From: Paenibacillus sp. XY044
GTDB taxonomy: Bacteria > Bacillota > Bacilli > Paenibacillales > Paenibacillaceae
Assembly: GCF_002257645.1 (NCBI RefSeq)
Contig: NZ_NQMO01000015.1
Coordinates: forward strand, 62,001 to 126,000
Length of the DNA: 64,000 nucleotides
Direction of reading: 5' to 3'
The translations under genes were made by a program, and so were the position numbers. The notes below the pieces were generated by a model that saw only the letters and a list, made by a program, of their open reading frames with translations, was not told the origin of the DNA and made no database searches. Positions 32,276 to 41,797 of this stretch are shown here, in pieces. Numbering within the stretch: position 1 is the stretch's first letter; the number at the start of each line of letters is the position of its first letter.

Positions 32276-33622
32276 ATGAGAAAAGGCAAGAAATGGCCGG
32301 TCATGCTGCTTGCGCTCATCATGATGATTTCCTTGTCCGCCTGCGGCGGAGGCAGCAACAACGGCAGCGGAGCGGAAGGAACGGCGGAGCCGGCGGCCAC
32401 CAATACGGATGATTCCTCGAAGACAAGCTCGGACGAGAAAATCGAGCTGTCCTTCTGGTCGCTCGGCACGACCAACTATGAGGAGCTCGGCAAAGAATAC
32501 ACCAAAGAGCATCCCAACATTACGATCAAATTCCAGAACACATCCGACCAGACCGCGCACCATAACAACCTGACGACGGCTTTGTCCGCCGGATCCGGTG
32601 CTCCGGACATTTTCATGCTGGAGATCGGCTTCATGGAGCGGTTCATCACGGCGGAAGACAAATTTTACAACCTGAACGATTTAGGGGCTAAAGATATCGC
32701 CGGCAACTACTTGGACTGGAAATGGAAGCAGGGCTCGTCCAAGGACGGCAGCTTCCAGATCGGGCTTCCGACCGACATCGGTCCGACCGTTGTGTACTAC
32801 CGCACCGATTTGATGGAAAAAGCGGGCCTGCCGACCGATCCGGAAGAATTCGGCAAGGCGATCGACACGTGGGATAAATTCGCGGCCGTGGCAAAGCAGT
32901 TCAAAGAGAAAACCGGCAAGCCGTTTGCGGACTTGACGGATCTGGTTTACAACGGCGTTCGTGACCAATCCGATGGCGAAATCTATTTCAGCAAGGCGGA
33001 CGGCTCCTTCATCGGCGACAAAAACCCGATGGTAAAGAAAGCCTATGACTTTACGGTCAAAGGCATTCAGGAAGGCTGGATCGGCAATACGCTGCTGTGG
33101 TCTCCGGAATGGGGTCAGGCGACCAACGACGGCGGATTCGGCGTCATGCTCGGACCGGCTTGGATGGCCGGCAACATCAAGACCAACGGGCCGGACTCTT
33201 CCGGCAAATGGAGAATTACGCAGCTGCCTGAAGGCGCGGGCAACTGGGGCGGTTCCTTCCTGACGCTGCCGAAGCAGGGCAAGCATTCGAAGGAAGCTTA
33301 TGAATTCATCGCCTGGCTCGACAGCAAGGAGAATCAGCTGGAATCGTTCAAATCCAAAGGCTTGATGCCTTCGATTCCTGCCTTGTACACAGATGAAGCC
33401 TTCACCGGCTTCAAGGACGACTTCTTTGGCGGTCAGGCGACGGCCGTGGAATACGGCAAAGCCGCGCAGCGCGTCAAACCGGTCTACTACGGCCCGCTGC
33501 ATGACCAGACGGATACGTTCTTCAAGGATGCGCTGAAAAACGTCCTCGAGAAAAAAGCCGATCCGGCCAAAGAATGGGACGCTGCCGTCGAGAAAGCCAA
33601 AACGCTGGCAGAGCGCAGCTAA
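32276..33622 (+). CDS. sugar ABC transporter substrate-binding lipoprotein (cluster 1)
   Basis: A 448-residue family-1 solute-binding protein. The signal peptide ends in a lipobox, ISLSACGGG, so the protein is tethered outside the membrane. A Gly/Asn/Ser/Glu linker follows, then the periplasmic-binding fold: IELSFWSLG at the start, GAPDIFMLEIGFMERF, and GVMLGPAWMAGN. Family members bind mono- or oligosaccharides. It heads the SBP-permease-permease unit and is separated from the first permease by a strong non-terminator hairpin. GAGAGGGG precedes the ATG. Substrate unknown; no glycosidase lies nearby. Confidence 0.92.
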   Translation: MRKGKKWPVMLLALIMMISLSACGGGSNNGSGAEGTAEPAATNTDDSSKTSSDEKIELSFWSLGTTNYEELGKEYTKEHPNITIKFQNTSDQTAHHNNLTTALSAGSGAPDIFMLEIGFMERFITAEDKFYNLNDLGAKDIAGNYLDWKWKQGSSKDGSFQIGLPTDIGPTVVYYRTDLMEKAGLPTDPEEFGKAIDTWDKFAAVAKQFKEKTGKPFADLTDLVYNGVRDQSDGEIYFSKADGSFIGDKNPMVKKAYDFTVKGIQEGWIGNTLLWSPEWGQATNDGGFGVMLGPAWMAGNIKTNGPDSSGKWRITQLPEGAGNWGGSFLTLPKQGKHSKEAYEFIAWLDSKENQLESFKSKGLMPSIPALYTDEAFTGFKDDFFGGQATAVEYGKAAQRVKPVYYGPLHDQTDTFFKDALKNVLEKKADPAKEWDAAVEKAKTLAERS

Positions 33623-33659
33623 CATTTTCAGAAATCCGATTGTTGAAGTATTGAGGTCT

Positions 33660-33710
33660 GATCCAAACTCGTCAGGACGGCCGCAGGGCCATCCTTGGCG
33701 GGTTTGGATG
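33660..33710 (+). promoter_or_regulatory. intercistronic hairpin between SBP and first permease
   Basis: ATCCAAACtCG..AGGAcGGCC-gcag-GGCCaTCCT..CGgGTTTGGAT. A very stable stem without a following T run. Such elements commonly protect the SBP message or reduce read-through, so that the binding protein outnumbers the permeases. Confidence 0.65.
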
Positions 33711-33737
33711 ATCCTATGAGAACCGCGGAGGTGCAGC

Positions 33738-34691
33738 ATGGCAGAAACCGTAATCGCTTCGCAGGCCCGGAGCAGCAAGAAGCCTTTTCTGACGGAGCAA
33801 AGGCGGAGCCGGATTACAGCCTATACGTTTATTTCGCCTTTTTTTATTTTGTTCGCCATTTTCGGGTTGTACCCGATTTTCTTTACGATTTATCTGTCCT
33901 TCTATAAATGGGACGCGCTCGGACCGATGAAATACGTCGGGATGAAAAACTACGACCTCATCACGAGTGATCCGACCTTCTGGATCTCGTTCGGCAATAC
34001 GCTCATCATGGGCGTCATGGGCACCGTCCCGCAGCTGATTATTGCGCTGCTTCTGGCGGTCATGCTCAACTCGGCGATGACCCGGTTCAAGAAGACGTTC
34101 CGGGTTCTCTTTTTCATGCCCAACATTACGTCGATCGTGGCCGTAACGCTCGTATTCAGCACCCTGTTCGGCAACAATGGCATGATCAACTGGATGCTGA
34201 ACGGCCTGGGGCTGGAAAGCGTGGCTTTCAATTCCGGCTGGTGGGGCGTCAAAATCGCTATCTCCACCATGGTCATGTGGCGCTGGACGGGCTACAACGC
34301 GATCATCTTCTTGTCCGGTCTGCAGAGCATTCCCATGGACCTGTACGAAGCCGCGCGCATCGATGGAGCGAACCGCCGCCAGCAGCTGGCCTACATTACG
34401 CTGCCGCTGCTCAAACCGTTTATCGTCTTCGTAACGCTGATCTCGACCATTGGCGCGCTCCAGCTGTTCACCGAACCGTACGTCTATTTGGGGCAGTCCG
34501 GAACGGGATCGACCCGCCAAGAAGGGATTACGATGGTGACTTATTTGTACAGCGAAGCTTTCCGCAACGGATTTTTCGGTACGGCGGCGGCCACGGCGGT
34601 CATGCTGTTTATCATTACGATCATCTTCTCCATGATTAACATGTGGGTTTCGGGACGGATGAACGGAGATACGGAGGGTGGCAAGGCATGA
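33738..34691 (+). CDS. sugar ABC transporter permease, MalF type (cluster 1)
   Basis: A 317-residue inner-membrane permease with six predicted membrane helices. The EAA loop that contacts the ATPase is visible as YEAARIDGANRRQQLAYITL. It belongs to the MalF/UgpA-like class. The stop overlaps the next permease start (ATGA), so the two halves are translationally coupled. No ATPase gene is present in the cluster, so the transporter probably uses a shared MsmX-type ATPase. Confidence 0.93.
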   Translation: MAETVIASQARSSKKPFLTEQRRSRITAYTFISPFFILFAIFGLYPIFFTIYLSFYKWDALGPMKYVGMKNYDLITSDPTFWISFGNTLIMGVMGTVPQLIIALLLAVMLNSAMTRFKKTFRVLFFMPNITSIVAVTLVFSTLFGNNGMINWMLNGLGLESVAFNSGWWGVKIAISTMVMWRWTGYNAIIFLSGLQSIPMDLYEAARIDGANRRQQLAYITLPLLKPFIVFVTLISTIGALQLFTEPYVYLGQSGTGSTRQEGITMVTYLYSEAFRNGFFGTAAATAVMLFIITIIFSMINMWVSGRMNGDTEGGKA

Positions 34692-35554
34692 GTTCACTTC
34701 AAACGGCTTCTTCCCGGACGCCGGGGGATACGGGAATCATCGGCAAAACGCTGTTTTACATTTTGCTCGTAATCGGGGCGCTGGTCTCGATATTTCCTTT
34801 TTACTGGATGTTCGTCATTGCGACGAATGACCGCGGCGCGGTATTTCATATTCCCCCGATGCTGTCCATCGGCGGCGAGTTTCTGAACAACTTCCAGCGG
34901 GTGCTGGAGCGGACGGACTTCTTTCGCGCGCTGCTCAATTCGCTCTTTGTCTCTTCCATGGTGACCGTGTCGGTGGTATTCTTTTGCACCTTGGCCGGAT
35001 ACGCCTTTGCCAAGTACGATTTTCCGCTGAAAAATGCGCTCTTTTATTTCGTGATCGCGACCCTGTTCGTGCCGACCCAGCTGAGCGTGCTGCCGACCTA
35101 TATCATCATGGCGAAGCTGCACTGGATCGATACGTACAAGGCGCTGATCGTTCCGGCGATGGTGAACGCCTTCGGGATCTTTTGGATGCGGCAGTATATC
35201 TCCACAGCGGTCCACTCCGAACTGATCGAGTCCGGACGGATCGACGGCGGCGGGCATTTCCGGATTTTCTGGAGCATTGCGATCCCTGTCATTACGCCGG
35301 CTATGGCGACGCTGGGCATTCTCAATTTCATGAACGTCTGGAACGACTTCTTCTGGCCGCTCGTCGTGCTGAAGAACAGTGAGCATTTTACGATCCAAAT
35401 CGCGCTGCAGCAGCTGTTCTCCAACCGCGACGGGCTTGATTACGGCATGGTTATGTCCGCGACGTTTACGGCGACGCTGCCCCTCCTGATCGTGTTCCTG
35501 CTCTTCAGCCGCTGGGTCATTGCCGGTTTGACCTCCGGGGCCATCAAGAGCTGA
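34688..35554 (+). CDS. sugar ABC transporter permease, MalG type (cluster 1)
   Basis: A 288-residue permease with six predicted helices and an EAA-type loop that is degenerate (ELIESGRIDGGGHFRIFWSI); the usual EAA is replaced by IES, but the distal Gly is kept. I chose ATG 34688, which follows GGAGGGTGGCAAGG and overlaps the upstream stop; the frame is open further back inside the first permease. It forms the second half of the channel. The histidine kinase gene starts 99 bases later with no terminator between them. Confidence 0.92.
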   Translation: MSSLQTASSRTPGDTGIIGKTLFYILLVIGALVSIFPFYWMFVIATNDRGAVFHIPPMLSIGGEFLNNFQRVLERTDFFRALLNSLFVSSMVTVSVVFFCTLAGYAFAKYDFPLKNALFYFVIATLFVPTQLSVLPTYIIMAKLHWIDTYKALIVPAMVNAFGIFWMRQYISTAVHSELIESGRIDGGGHFRIFWSIAIPVITPAMATLGILNFMNVWNDFFWPLVVLKNSEHFTIQIALQQLFSNRDGLDYGMVMSATFTATLPLLIVFLLFSRWVIAGLTSGAIKS

Positions 35555-35653
35555 TTCCCCTAAAATCTGTCAGACACGAAGGAATTATTTCATGCCATGA
35601 AGAATGAATAGATCTAAAGACATGGAAGCAGGAGGCAGGAGGACCTAAATGCC

Positions 35654-37378
35654 ATGAAGCTCCGCCGCAAAATATTACTGGCTATTATTCTTCTGGTGTT
35701 CATACCGGTCATCATTATGGGCGTGGTCACCTATTACAACTTTTCCAGCGCCATGGAGAAGAAGTCGAACAATTTCTACTGGATTTCGCTGCTGGAGACG
35801 GACCGCAAGCTCAAGTTCGCCTTGAACGAGATCAACTCCGTCTCCAATGCGGCGATTACCCAGCCGGTCATTCAGCAGTTTCTGAAAAATCCGGATGTAA
35901 GCGTGACGTACGACCGCAGGCAGGAGATCAACAATTTGCTGATCAACCACCCGATGATTTCTTCGTTCAGTCTGTACTCCACAAACCAATTAATCTATCA
36001 GTATAATGCGCCGATGTCATTCGACGATTTGAAGCAGCAAACCTGGTATGCGTCCATGCTGAGCGCCGAAGGGCGTCCGGTATGGTCCGGACCGGGGGAG
36101 AACGGTTCGGCGGCATCGGGCCGGCCGGTCATGATTCATGCCCGTGTCATCAAGGACTACTACTCGCTCGAGACGATTGGCTACCTGGTCATCTATGTGA
36201 AGCCGGATATTTTGGATCAGGTATTCTGGGAAGCTGCGACGCTGAAGAACGGGGACATTCTGCTGGTGAACAAAGAGGGAAGCGTCGTGTTCAACAAATC
36301 CGGGGATCGGATCGGGGAAAACATAGCTTTTCCTTTTCTATCAGGCACGTACACGAAGACAAAGGACTATTACGTAGATTCCTTTCATCACGAGAAATCG
36401 CTCATTACCTTTTTGCCCTCTCACAATGAACAGTGGTATTTGGTTGCGGTGACGCCGCTGAAGCTGATTCGTTCTGAATCCGTTTCCATTCGGAATATCG
36501 CCATTATTTTAGGACTGTTTTCCCTGCTGTCGGCACTCTGGTTCGACCAGTTTTTTATCCGCAGGCTGGTCCGCAGCATTATCAGCGCCGTGAACGGCAT
36601 GAAGCGGGTCAAGCAGGGCATCTTCGTGCCCATCACATCCCACACGCAAAGCGATGATGAGACCGATCTGCTGATCGACGGCTTCAACCGGATGAGCTCG
36701 CAGATCCAGGAGCTGATCCAGCAGGTAGAGACGGAGCAGACACGCAAGAAGGAAGCCGAGCTGCAGGCGCTGGTGGCCCAGATCAATCCCCATTTTATTT
36801 ACAACTCGCTGGAGTCGATCAACTCCATGGCGGTGCTGGCCGGAAACCGGGATATCAGCAAAATGGTCATTTCCCTCGGCAAGCTGCTGCGGATCAGCAT
36901 CAGCGAGAACCAGGAGCTCATTCCGCTGTATATGGAATTCGAGCATGTGCGCCATTACTTGAACATTCAGAAATACCGGTTCGAAGACCGGTTCGACTAT
37001 GAAATCGACATTCCCGAGACGCTGCGATCGTATATGACCCAGAAGCTGATCGTTCAGCCGATTGTTGAAAACGCTTTGTACCATGCCATTGAGCCGATGG
37101 AGGACAAAGGATATATCCGCATTCAGGCTCATGAAGCCGGCCGGGACATCGTCATCGACGTGACGGACAACGGGCCGGGCTTTGACTCGGAGTCGCTGCT
37201 TCGCATTTGGAACAAGGAGTCCGCCGGATCGAACAAGTATCATGACAGTGGTGTGGGCTTAAAGAACGTCCATGAACGGCTGCGGATCCGGTTCGGGGGC
37301 TATTACGGCATCCTCATTTGCTCCTCTCCCGGCGGCGGATCCATCGTCCGAATCCGGGTGCCGAAAATTATGCCATAG
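35654..37378 (+). CDS. YesM-type sensor histidine kinase (cluster 1)
   Basis: A 574-residue membrane kinase. Residues 10-30 and about 280-300 are the two membrane segments that bracket an extracellular Cache-like sensor domain. They are followed by HAMP, then the His_kinase domain with the phospho-acceptor His in QINPHFIYNSLESI. The ATP-binding part contains QPIVENALYHAIEPMEDKG and DVTDNGPGFD. The YesM/LytS class pairs with AraC-type response regulators such as the one at 38781. Between kinase and regulator lies a membrane-anchored sugar-binding protein, so sensing may pass through that protein. Confidence 0.93.
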   Translation: MKLRRKILLAIILLVFIPVIIMGVVTYYNFSSAMEKKSNNFYWISLLETDRKLKFALNEINSVSNAAITQPVIQQFLKNPDVSVTYDRRQEINNLLINHPMISSFSLYSTNQLIYQYNAPMSFDDLKQQTWYASMLSAEGRPVWSGPGENGSAASGRPVMIHARVIKDYYSLETIGYLVIYVKPDILDQVFWEAATLKNGDILLVNKEGSVVFNKSGDRIGENIAFPFLSGTYTKTKDYYVDSFHHEKSLITFLPSHNEQWYLVAVTPLKLIRSESVSIRNIAIILGLFSLLSALWFDQFFIRRLVRSIISAVNGMKRVKQGIFVPITSHTQSDDETDLLIDGFNRMSSQIQELIQQVETEQTRKKEAELQALVAQINPHFIYNSLESINSMAVLAGNRDISKMVISLGKLLRISISENQELIPLYMEFEHVRHYLNIQKYRFEDRFDYEIDIPETLRSYMTQKLIVQPIVENALYHAIEPMEDKGYIRIQAHEAGRDIVIDVTDNGPGFDSESLLRIWNKESAGSNKYHDSGVGLKNVHERLRIRFGGYYGILICSSPGGGSIVRIRVPKIMP

Positions 37379-37413
37379 CACCGGGGGCGTCCGGGAAAGG
37401 AGGAGAAAGACGG

Positions 37414-38766
37414 ATGTTAAGAAGAAAACTGCGAAGCTGGGGCTGGGTTCTCCTGTATGCGGTCATACTGACCGGTACGGTCGTCGTGGTGGCGCATGCC
37501 AACCATGAGCCGATCGAAGAGGACGCCACCGATAAAGTCACGCTGACCTTCCGGCATTTTTGGATCAGCGAGCACGACCGGCCGATGCTGAACATTTTTG
37601 AGGATGTCGTCCGCGAGTTTGAGGAGGCTCATCCCAACGTCAAGGTCAATTTCGACGGGATGGATCAAACGATCCACCGGGAGCAGAAGCTTAAGAGCGA
37701 GATGGTGACCGGTACGCCACCGGACATGTTCGTCCTGTTCGGCGGTGCCGAGATGGAGCCGTACGTCAGGTCGAACCGGCTGCTCGATTTGACGGAGTTC
37801 GTGAACGGCAACCACCTGGAGAACGAGTTCAAAGATTTGAAGCTGTGGACCTTCGACCGCCATGTCTACGGCCTGCCGATTGAAGGCAATGCGGAGCCGT
37901 TGTATGTAAACGCCGCGCTCTTCCGCAAGCTCGGCATCGCCATTCCGGAAACGTTAAGCCAATTAAACGAAGCGGTGGACGTGCTGCAGCAGCACGGCTA
38001 TATCCCGTTTGCCCTCGGCAACGAGGAGCGCTGGCCGGCGGCCATTTTTGCCCATTATTTAATGGACCGCTACGGTAATCCGCAAATGATCGAGAACCTC
38101 GTCGAGGGAAAGAGCGACGCCGCCTTTCAAAATGCTGCCTATCTGAAGGCATTTAACCAGATCGAGTTATGGGCGGAAAAAGGAGCGTTCGGTCCCCATC
38201 CCAACGATATTTCGACCGAAGAAGCGATCGACCTGTTCAGCCACGGCAAAGCGGGCATGTACTTAAATGGCAACTGGGACATTACGCTGTTTCATAATGA
38301 GCGGGCGCCGGTTGATTTTCAGAACGATATTAAGGCTATTCCGTTCCCGTCCCTCGAGCCCGGCGGCTCCAAGTCGCTTGCGGGAGGTTATACGATCGGG
38401 ATCGGCTTATCTTCCAATTTAACGGAAGCGCAGAAAAGGGCGGCTCTGGAGCTGATGAAGAGCTTATACACGACGGAAGTGCAGGAGCGGATCGTGTACG
38501 AGGGACTGCGGATTCCGTCCATGCGCATTCCTTTTGACGCGGAGCGGACCGGGCCGGTCTTTCCGCAGGTGACCGCATTGATGGAGCAGTATCCGCAAAC
38601 CTTCGTTCCTTATGACAATATGCTGTCCCCGGAAGTGAACAAATCGTTTCTGGCGGTGATCGAAGAGATGATTCACGGAGACATTTCGGCAGGAGACGCG
38701 CTGCAGGAGCTGGACGTCTCCTCGCAGCAGTACTGGAACCTGAGGCGCAGCACAACGGTGAAATAA
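37414..38766 (+). CDS. membrane-anchored solute-binding protein within the two-component operon
   Basis: A 450-residue family-1 solute-binding protein different from the one at 32276. It has no lipobox: the N-terminal hydrophobic stretch WGWVLLYAVILTGTVVVVAHA probably stays as an anchor. Binding-fold motifs are VTLTFRHFWISEHDRP, GTPPDMFVLFGG and HGKAGMYLNGNWD. The gene lies 35 bases after the kinase and 14 bases before the regulator, separate from the permeases. By analogy with AraP of the Geobacillus AraPST system it may be the sugar receptor for the kinase. AAAGGAGG precedes ATG 37414. Confidence 0.85.
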   Translation: MLRRKLRSWGWVLLYAVILTGTVVVVAHANHEPIEEDATDKVTLTFRHFWISEHDRPMLNIFEDVVREFEEAHPNVKVNFDGMDQTIHREQKLKSEMVTGTPPDMFVLFGGAEMEPYVRSNRLLDLTEFVNGNHLENEFKDLKLWTFDRHVYGLPIEGNAEPLYVNAALFRKLGIAIPETLSQLNEAVDVLQQHGYIPFALGNEERWPAAIFAHYLMDRYGNPQMIENLVEGKSDAAFQNAAYLKAFNQIELWAEKGAFGPHPNDISTEEAIDLFSHGKAGMYLNGNWDITLFHNERAPVDFQNDIKAIPFPSLEPGGSKSLAGGYTIGIGLSSNLTEAQKRAALELMKSLYTTEVQERIVYEGLRIPSMRIPFDAERTGPVFPQVTALMEQYPQTFVPYDNMLSPEVNKSFLAVIEEMIHGDISAGDALQELDVSSQQYWNLRRSTTVK

Positions 38767-38780
38767 AGGAGGGATAAGAA

Positions 38781-40388
38781 GTGGAAGGTTCAGGCCGGCA
38801 TTATACAGCCCTATTGGTGGATGACGAACCGATCATCCTGCGGAGTCTGAAGGCCGCCATCCCCTGGGAGGAGCTGGGGATCGAGGTGGCCGGCGAGGCA
38901 AAAAACGGCGAAGGGGCGCTCGAATTGGTCCGGGAGCAAGCGCCGGACATTATTATCAGCGATATCCGCATGCCCGGCATGGATGGCATTACGCTGATGA
39001 AGGAAGTGCTTACGGAGAACCCCGGCCGCATTTTCATCGTGATCAGCGGCTATGGTGAATTTGAATATGCCAGGGAGGCGCTTCGGCAGGGGGCCTTCGA
39101 CTATCTGCTGAAGCCTATTGATCATGACGAATTAACGGAGATGCTGAAGCGGGCGGCTGCCCGGCTGGACGCGCGGCGGGCCAGCGACAGCCTGCTGCAT
39201 TCGGTCCAGGTGCTGTCCGTGATGGCCCGCGAGCGGATGTACGCGGAATGGATCGAGGGCAACGACCGTCCGCGCGGGCCGCTGGAGTGGCTGGATAGCC
39301 ATGAACTGGATGAGGACTACTTTATGGCCGTCGTGCATCTCGATCATTACCAACAGCTGAGCGAACGGTGGACGATGGCCGAAAAGCGGCTGTGGTTGTT
39401 TGCGGTCCGCAACATTTTGGAGGAGTGGTCGCAGCAGTTCGGCTGCCTGGCGGTATTTCCTTTTCACAGCGGGGAATGGATCGTGCTGTTCCCGGATGTG
39501 CTGCAGCCGCGAAAAATCACGCTTGGCCACGATATGATCGACCGGATCCGTACGTATTCCAAACTGAAGTGCTCGGTTGGCCTCAGCCGTACGACCCGGG
39601 GAATCCACCAGCTGAGCAGAGCCTATGACGGGGCAGCCCGGGCGCTGTACCAGCGCTTTTATTCCAAGCAGGAGGGCGTGTTTGCCGGCACGGAACATGA
39701 GGAAATGGCCGGACATCCGGATTTGAAATATCCGAAGCATCTGGAATCGCTGCTGCTGGATGCCATCCGGACGCTCGATACGGGGCGCCTGAACGCAAGC
39801 TGGGATGAGCTGAAGGGATATCTGGAAGAACAAGCCTATCCGAAAGAGGCGGCCGAGCGGCTGCTCATCGAGCTGACGATTGGCCTGTGCCGCCAGCTGG
39901 AGCAGGGAAATCCGCAGATCGATTGGCGCCTGGACGGCCTGATTCATGAGCTGCATGACCAGGGAAGCCTGCATGACGCGATCGCTCTGCTCAAAAGGGT
40001 ATTTGCGGCGCAGCTGACGGATCACCTGAAAAGCCAGCACCGGGAAGACGGGCCCACCGTGGTCGAGAAGGCGAAGCAGTATATTTTGAACCATTACCAT
40101 CAAGATCTCAGCATCGAGGAGGTCGCCGAAGTCGCAGACCTGAGCATCAGTCATTTCTGCACCTTGTTCAAGCAGGTATCCGGCTACACGTTCCTTGAGT
40201 ATTTAACGGAGTGCCGGATGGACAAAGCCAAATACATGCTGAGCCATACGAGCGTAAAAGTGTACCAAATCGCGCCGCTGGTGGGGTATCAGGATCCGAA
40301 GTATTTTACCCAGGTATTTAAAAAGGCCACGGGCCAAACTCCGACCGAATACCGGGAATCGCATGCCGCTGTTCCGGGGAAAAACTAA
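38781..40388 (+). CDS. YesN-type response regulator, REC + AraC DNA-binding domain (cluster 1)
   Basis: A 535-residue regulator. The receiver domain (residues 8-125) has the acidic pair in LLVDDEP and the phospho-acceptor Asp in DIIISDIRMPGMDG, with the Lys in YLLKPI. A long middle region of unknown fold follows. The C-terminal 100 residues are a double helix-turn-helix of the AraC class (LSIEEVAEVADLSISHFCTL, then YQIAPLVGYQDPKYFTQVFK). It should activate the SBP-permease genes of the same cluster when phosphorylated by the YesM-type kinase. Confidence 0.93.
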   Translation: MEGSGRHYTALLVDDEPIILRSLKAAIPWEELGIEVAGEAKNGEGALELVREQAPDIIISDIRMPGMDGITLMKEVLTENPGRIFIVISGYGEFEYAREALRQGAFDYLLKPIDHDELTEMLKRAAARLDARRASDSLLHSVQVLSVMARERMYAEWIEGNDRPRGPLEWLDSHELDEDYFMAVVHLDHYQQLSERWTMAEKRLWLFAVRNILEEWSQQFGCLAVFPFHSGEWIVLFPDVLQPRKITLGHDMIDRIRTYSKLKCSVGLSRTTRGIHQLSRAYDGAARALYQRFYSKQEGVFAGTEHEEMAGHPDLKYPKHLESLLLDAIRTLDTGRLNASWDELKGYLEEQAYPKEAAERLLIELTIGLCRQLEQGNPQIDWRLDGLIHELHDQGSLHDAIALLKRVFAAQLTDHLKSQHREDGPTVVEKAKQYILNHYHQDLSIEEVAEVADLSISHFCTLFKQVSGYTFLEYLTECRMDKAKYMLSHTSVKVYQIAPLVGYQDPKYFTQVFKKATGQTPTEYRESHAAVPGKN

Positions 40389-40429
40389 TCCCGCAAACCG
40401 GTAAATGGTGGTAAACTGAAGTTAGCAAG

Positions 40430-40462
40430 CAAGCCTTTGGCATCCTGCCGGAGGCTTGTTCC
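40430..40462 (+). terminator. possible weak terminator before the SGNH hydrolase
   Basis: CAAGCCTttGGCA-tcc-TGCCggAGGCTTG then TTCC. Stable stem but a poor T run, so it may be only partial. Confidence 0.4.
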
Positions 40463-40482
40463 ATTGAATAAGGAGTGATGAA

Positions 40483-41745
40483 ATGCTTCGAACTGTTCAC
40501 AAGTACATAGGTTCGCTGTCCGTTGCGCTGCTGTCCTCGGCCCTCGTGCTGAGCGGGGCGGGTGCGGCACCAGCTTCTTCACCGCAAGCGGCGGTGAAAG
40601 AGCCCTATCGGATCGTCGCCTTCGGCGATTCTTTAACCGTCGGCTATGAGCCCGGCAAGGGCGAGAAGGACGTTACTTACGGTTTTGTGGACCGACTGCA
40701 GGAGCAGGGGCTGCTGCACGGCCGGACGGAAACGGTGAATGTGGGAATCGCCGGACTGAAGAGCGAGGGGCTCCAACACTTTGTTGAGGCCGTCACAGCT
40801 GGACAGCCGATCGGTGCCGAGGCGATTCAGCCAAACCTGCCGGATCCCCGTACCGCCCAGATCGGAGCGGCTGTCTCACAGACCCAGTCGGCCGTGAAGG
40901 CCGCAGACGCGATCACAATCACGATCGGCGGCAACGATATGTCCGAGCTGCTGCAGACGGGGAGCCAGATGACGGACCAGCAGCTGTCCGACCGGGTACA
41001 GGAGCTGTTCAAGCTGTACTCGGACAGCATGAAGGTCGTGCTGGACGACCTGCACGGCTTAAATCCGGACGCGCTGATCGTGGTCGCCGACCAGTACCAG
41101 CCGATGCCGGAAATCGCCGACAAGGCGCTGTATCCTAAGCTGGAGCAGACGGCCCAGGCCTTTACGGACGTCATTGACAAGATGGCGGCCTCCTATCAGT
41201 CGCAGGGCGTCAATGTCAAAGTGGCCCATGTGGCCAAGGAGTTCGTCGGCGGCGAGGGCACGATGACGCATATCATTGCGGATCGCGATATTCACCCGAA
41301 CCAGATGGGGTATGAGGCGATGGCGAAGGTGTTCTCCGAAGTGATCTGGGGCGGCTACACCAAGCTGGCCGTTCACGAATCCGGTTCGCCGATGGGCATC
41401 ATCGTCGGCGGCAAGGAGCTGAACACGCCTTACAAGCCGGTGATCAAGAACGGCGCGAATTTCGTGGCGATCCAGGACATCGTGAACGCGGTCGGCGCCA
41501 CTTCCAAGTGGGACGGCAAGACGTCCAGCGCGACGATCAGCTACGCGGGCAACACGGTCGTGATTACGATCGGCGCCAGCACCGTGAAGGTGAACGGCCA
41601 ACCGGTCGCCGTCGGCGCACCGGCGTTCCTGAACAAGGTCGGCAAGGAGTCGAAGACGTATGTACCGCTGGCAGCGCTGGCGCAAGGCCTGGGCTTCGAC
41701 GTCCAGTACGTGGCGAAGCTGAGAACGGCATTTATCAATCCATAA
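40483..41745 (+). CDS. secreted SGNH/GDSL hydrolase with C-terminal copper-amine-oxidase-like domain
   Basis: A 420-residue exported protein: signal peptide (GSLSVALLSSALVLSGAGAAPA), then an SGNH hydrolase domain (about 40-285). Block I is VAFGDSLTVGYEPG with the nucleophile Ser, block III is TITIGGNDMSEL with the oxyanion Asn, and block V is DRDIHPNQMGYEAM with the catalytic Asp and His. The last 120 residues (IIVGGKELNTPYKPVIKNG onward) form a copper-amine-oxidase N1-like domain, often used in Paenibacillus as a surface or wall-associating module. Lipase/esterase or glycan deacetylase activity is possible. AAGGAGTG precedes the ATG. A terminator follows. Confidence 0.9.
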   Translation: MLRTVHKYIGSLSVALLSSALVLSGAGAAPASSPQAAVKEPYRIVAFGDSLTVGYEPGKGEKDVTYGFVDRLQEQGLLHGRTETVNVGIAGLKSEGLQHFVEAVTAGQPIGAEAIQPNLPDPRTAQIGAAVSQTQSAVKAADAITITIGGNDMSELLQTGSQMTDQQLSDRVQELFKLYSDSMKVVLDDLHGLNPDALIVVADQYQPMPEIADKALYPKLEQTAQAFTDVIDKMAASYQSQGVNVKVAHVAKEFVGGEGTMTHIIADRDIHPNQMGYEAMAKVFSEVIWGGYTKLAVHESGSPMGIIVGGKELNTPYKPVIKNGANFVAIQDIVNAVGATSKWDGKTSSATISYAGNTVVITIGASTVKVNGQPVAVGAPAFLNKVGKESKTYVPLAALAQGLGFDVQYVAKLRTAFINP

Positions 41746-41755
41746 TAAGCACGAG

Positions 41756-41797
41756 AAGGGCTTCCCCGGTGATGGGGGAGCCCTTGTTGTTTGTGGG
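41756..41797 (+). terminator. intrinsic terminator after the SGNH hydrolase
   Basis: GAAGGGCTTCCCC-ggtgat-GGGGGAGCCCTTGTTGTTT. Good stem with an interrupted T run. Confidence 0.7.
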
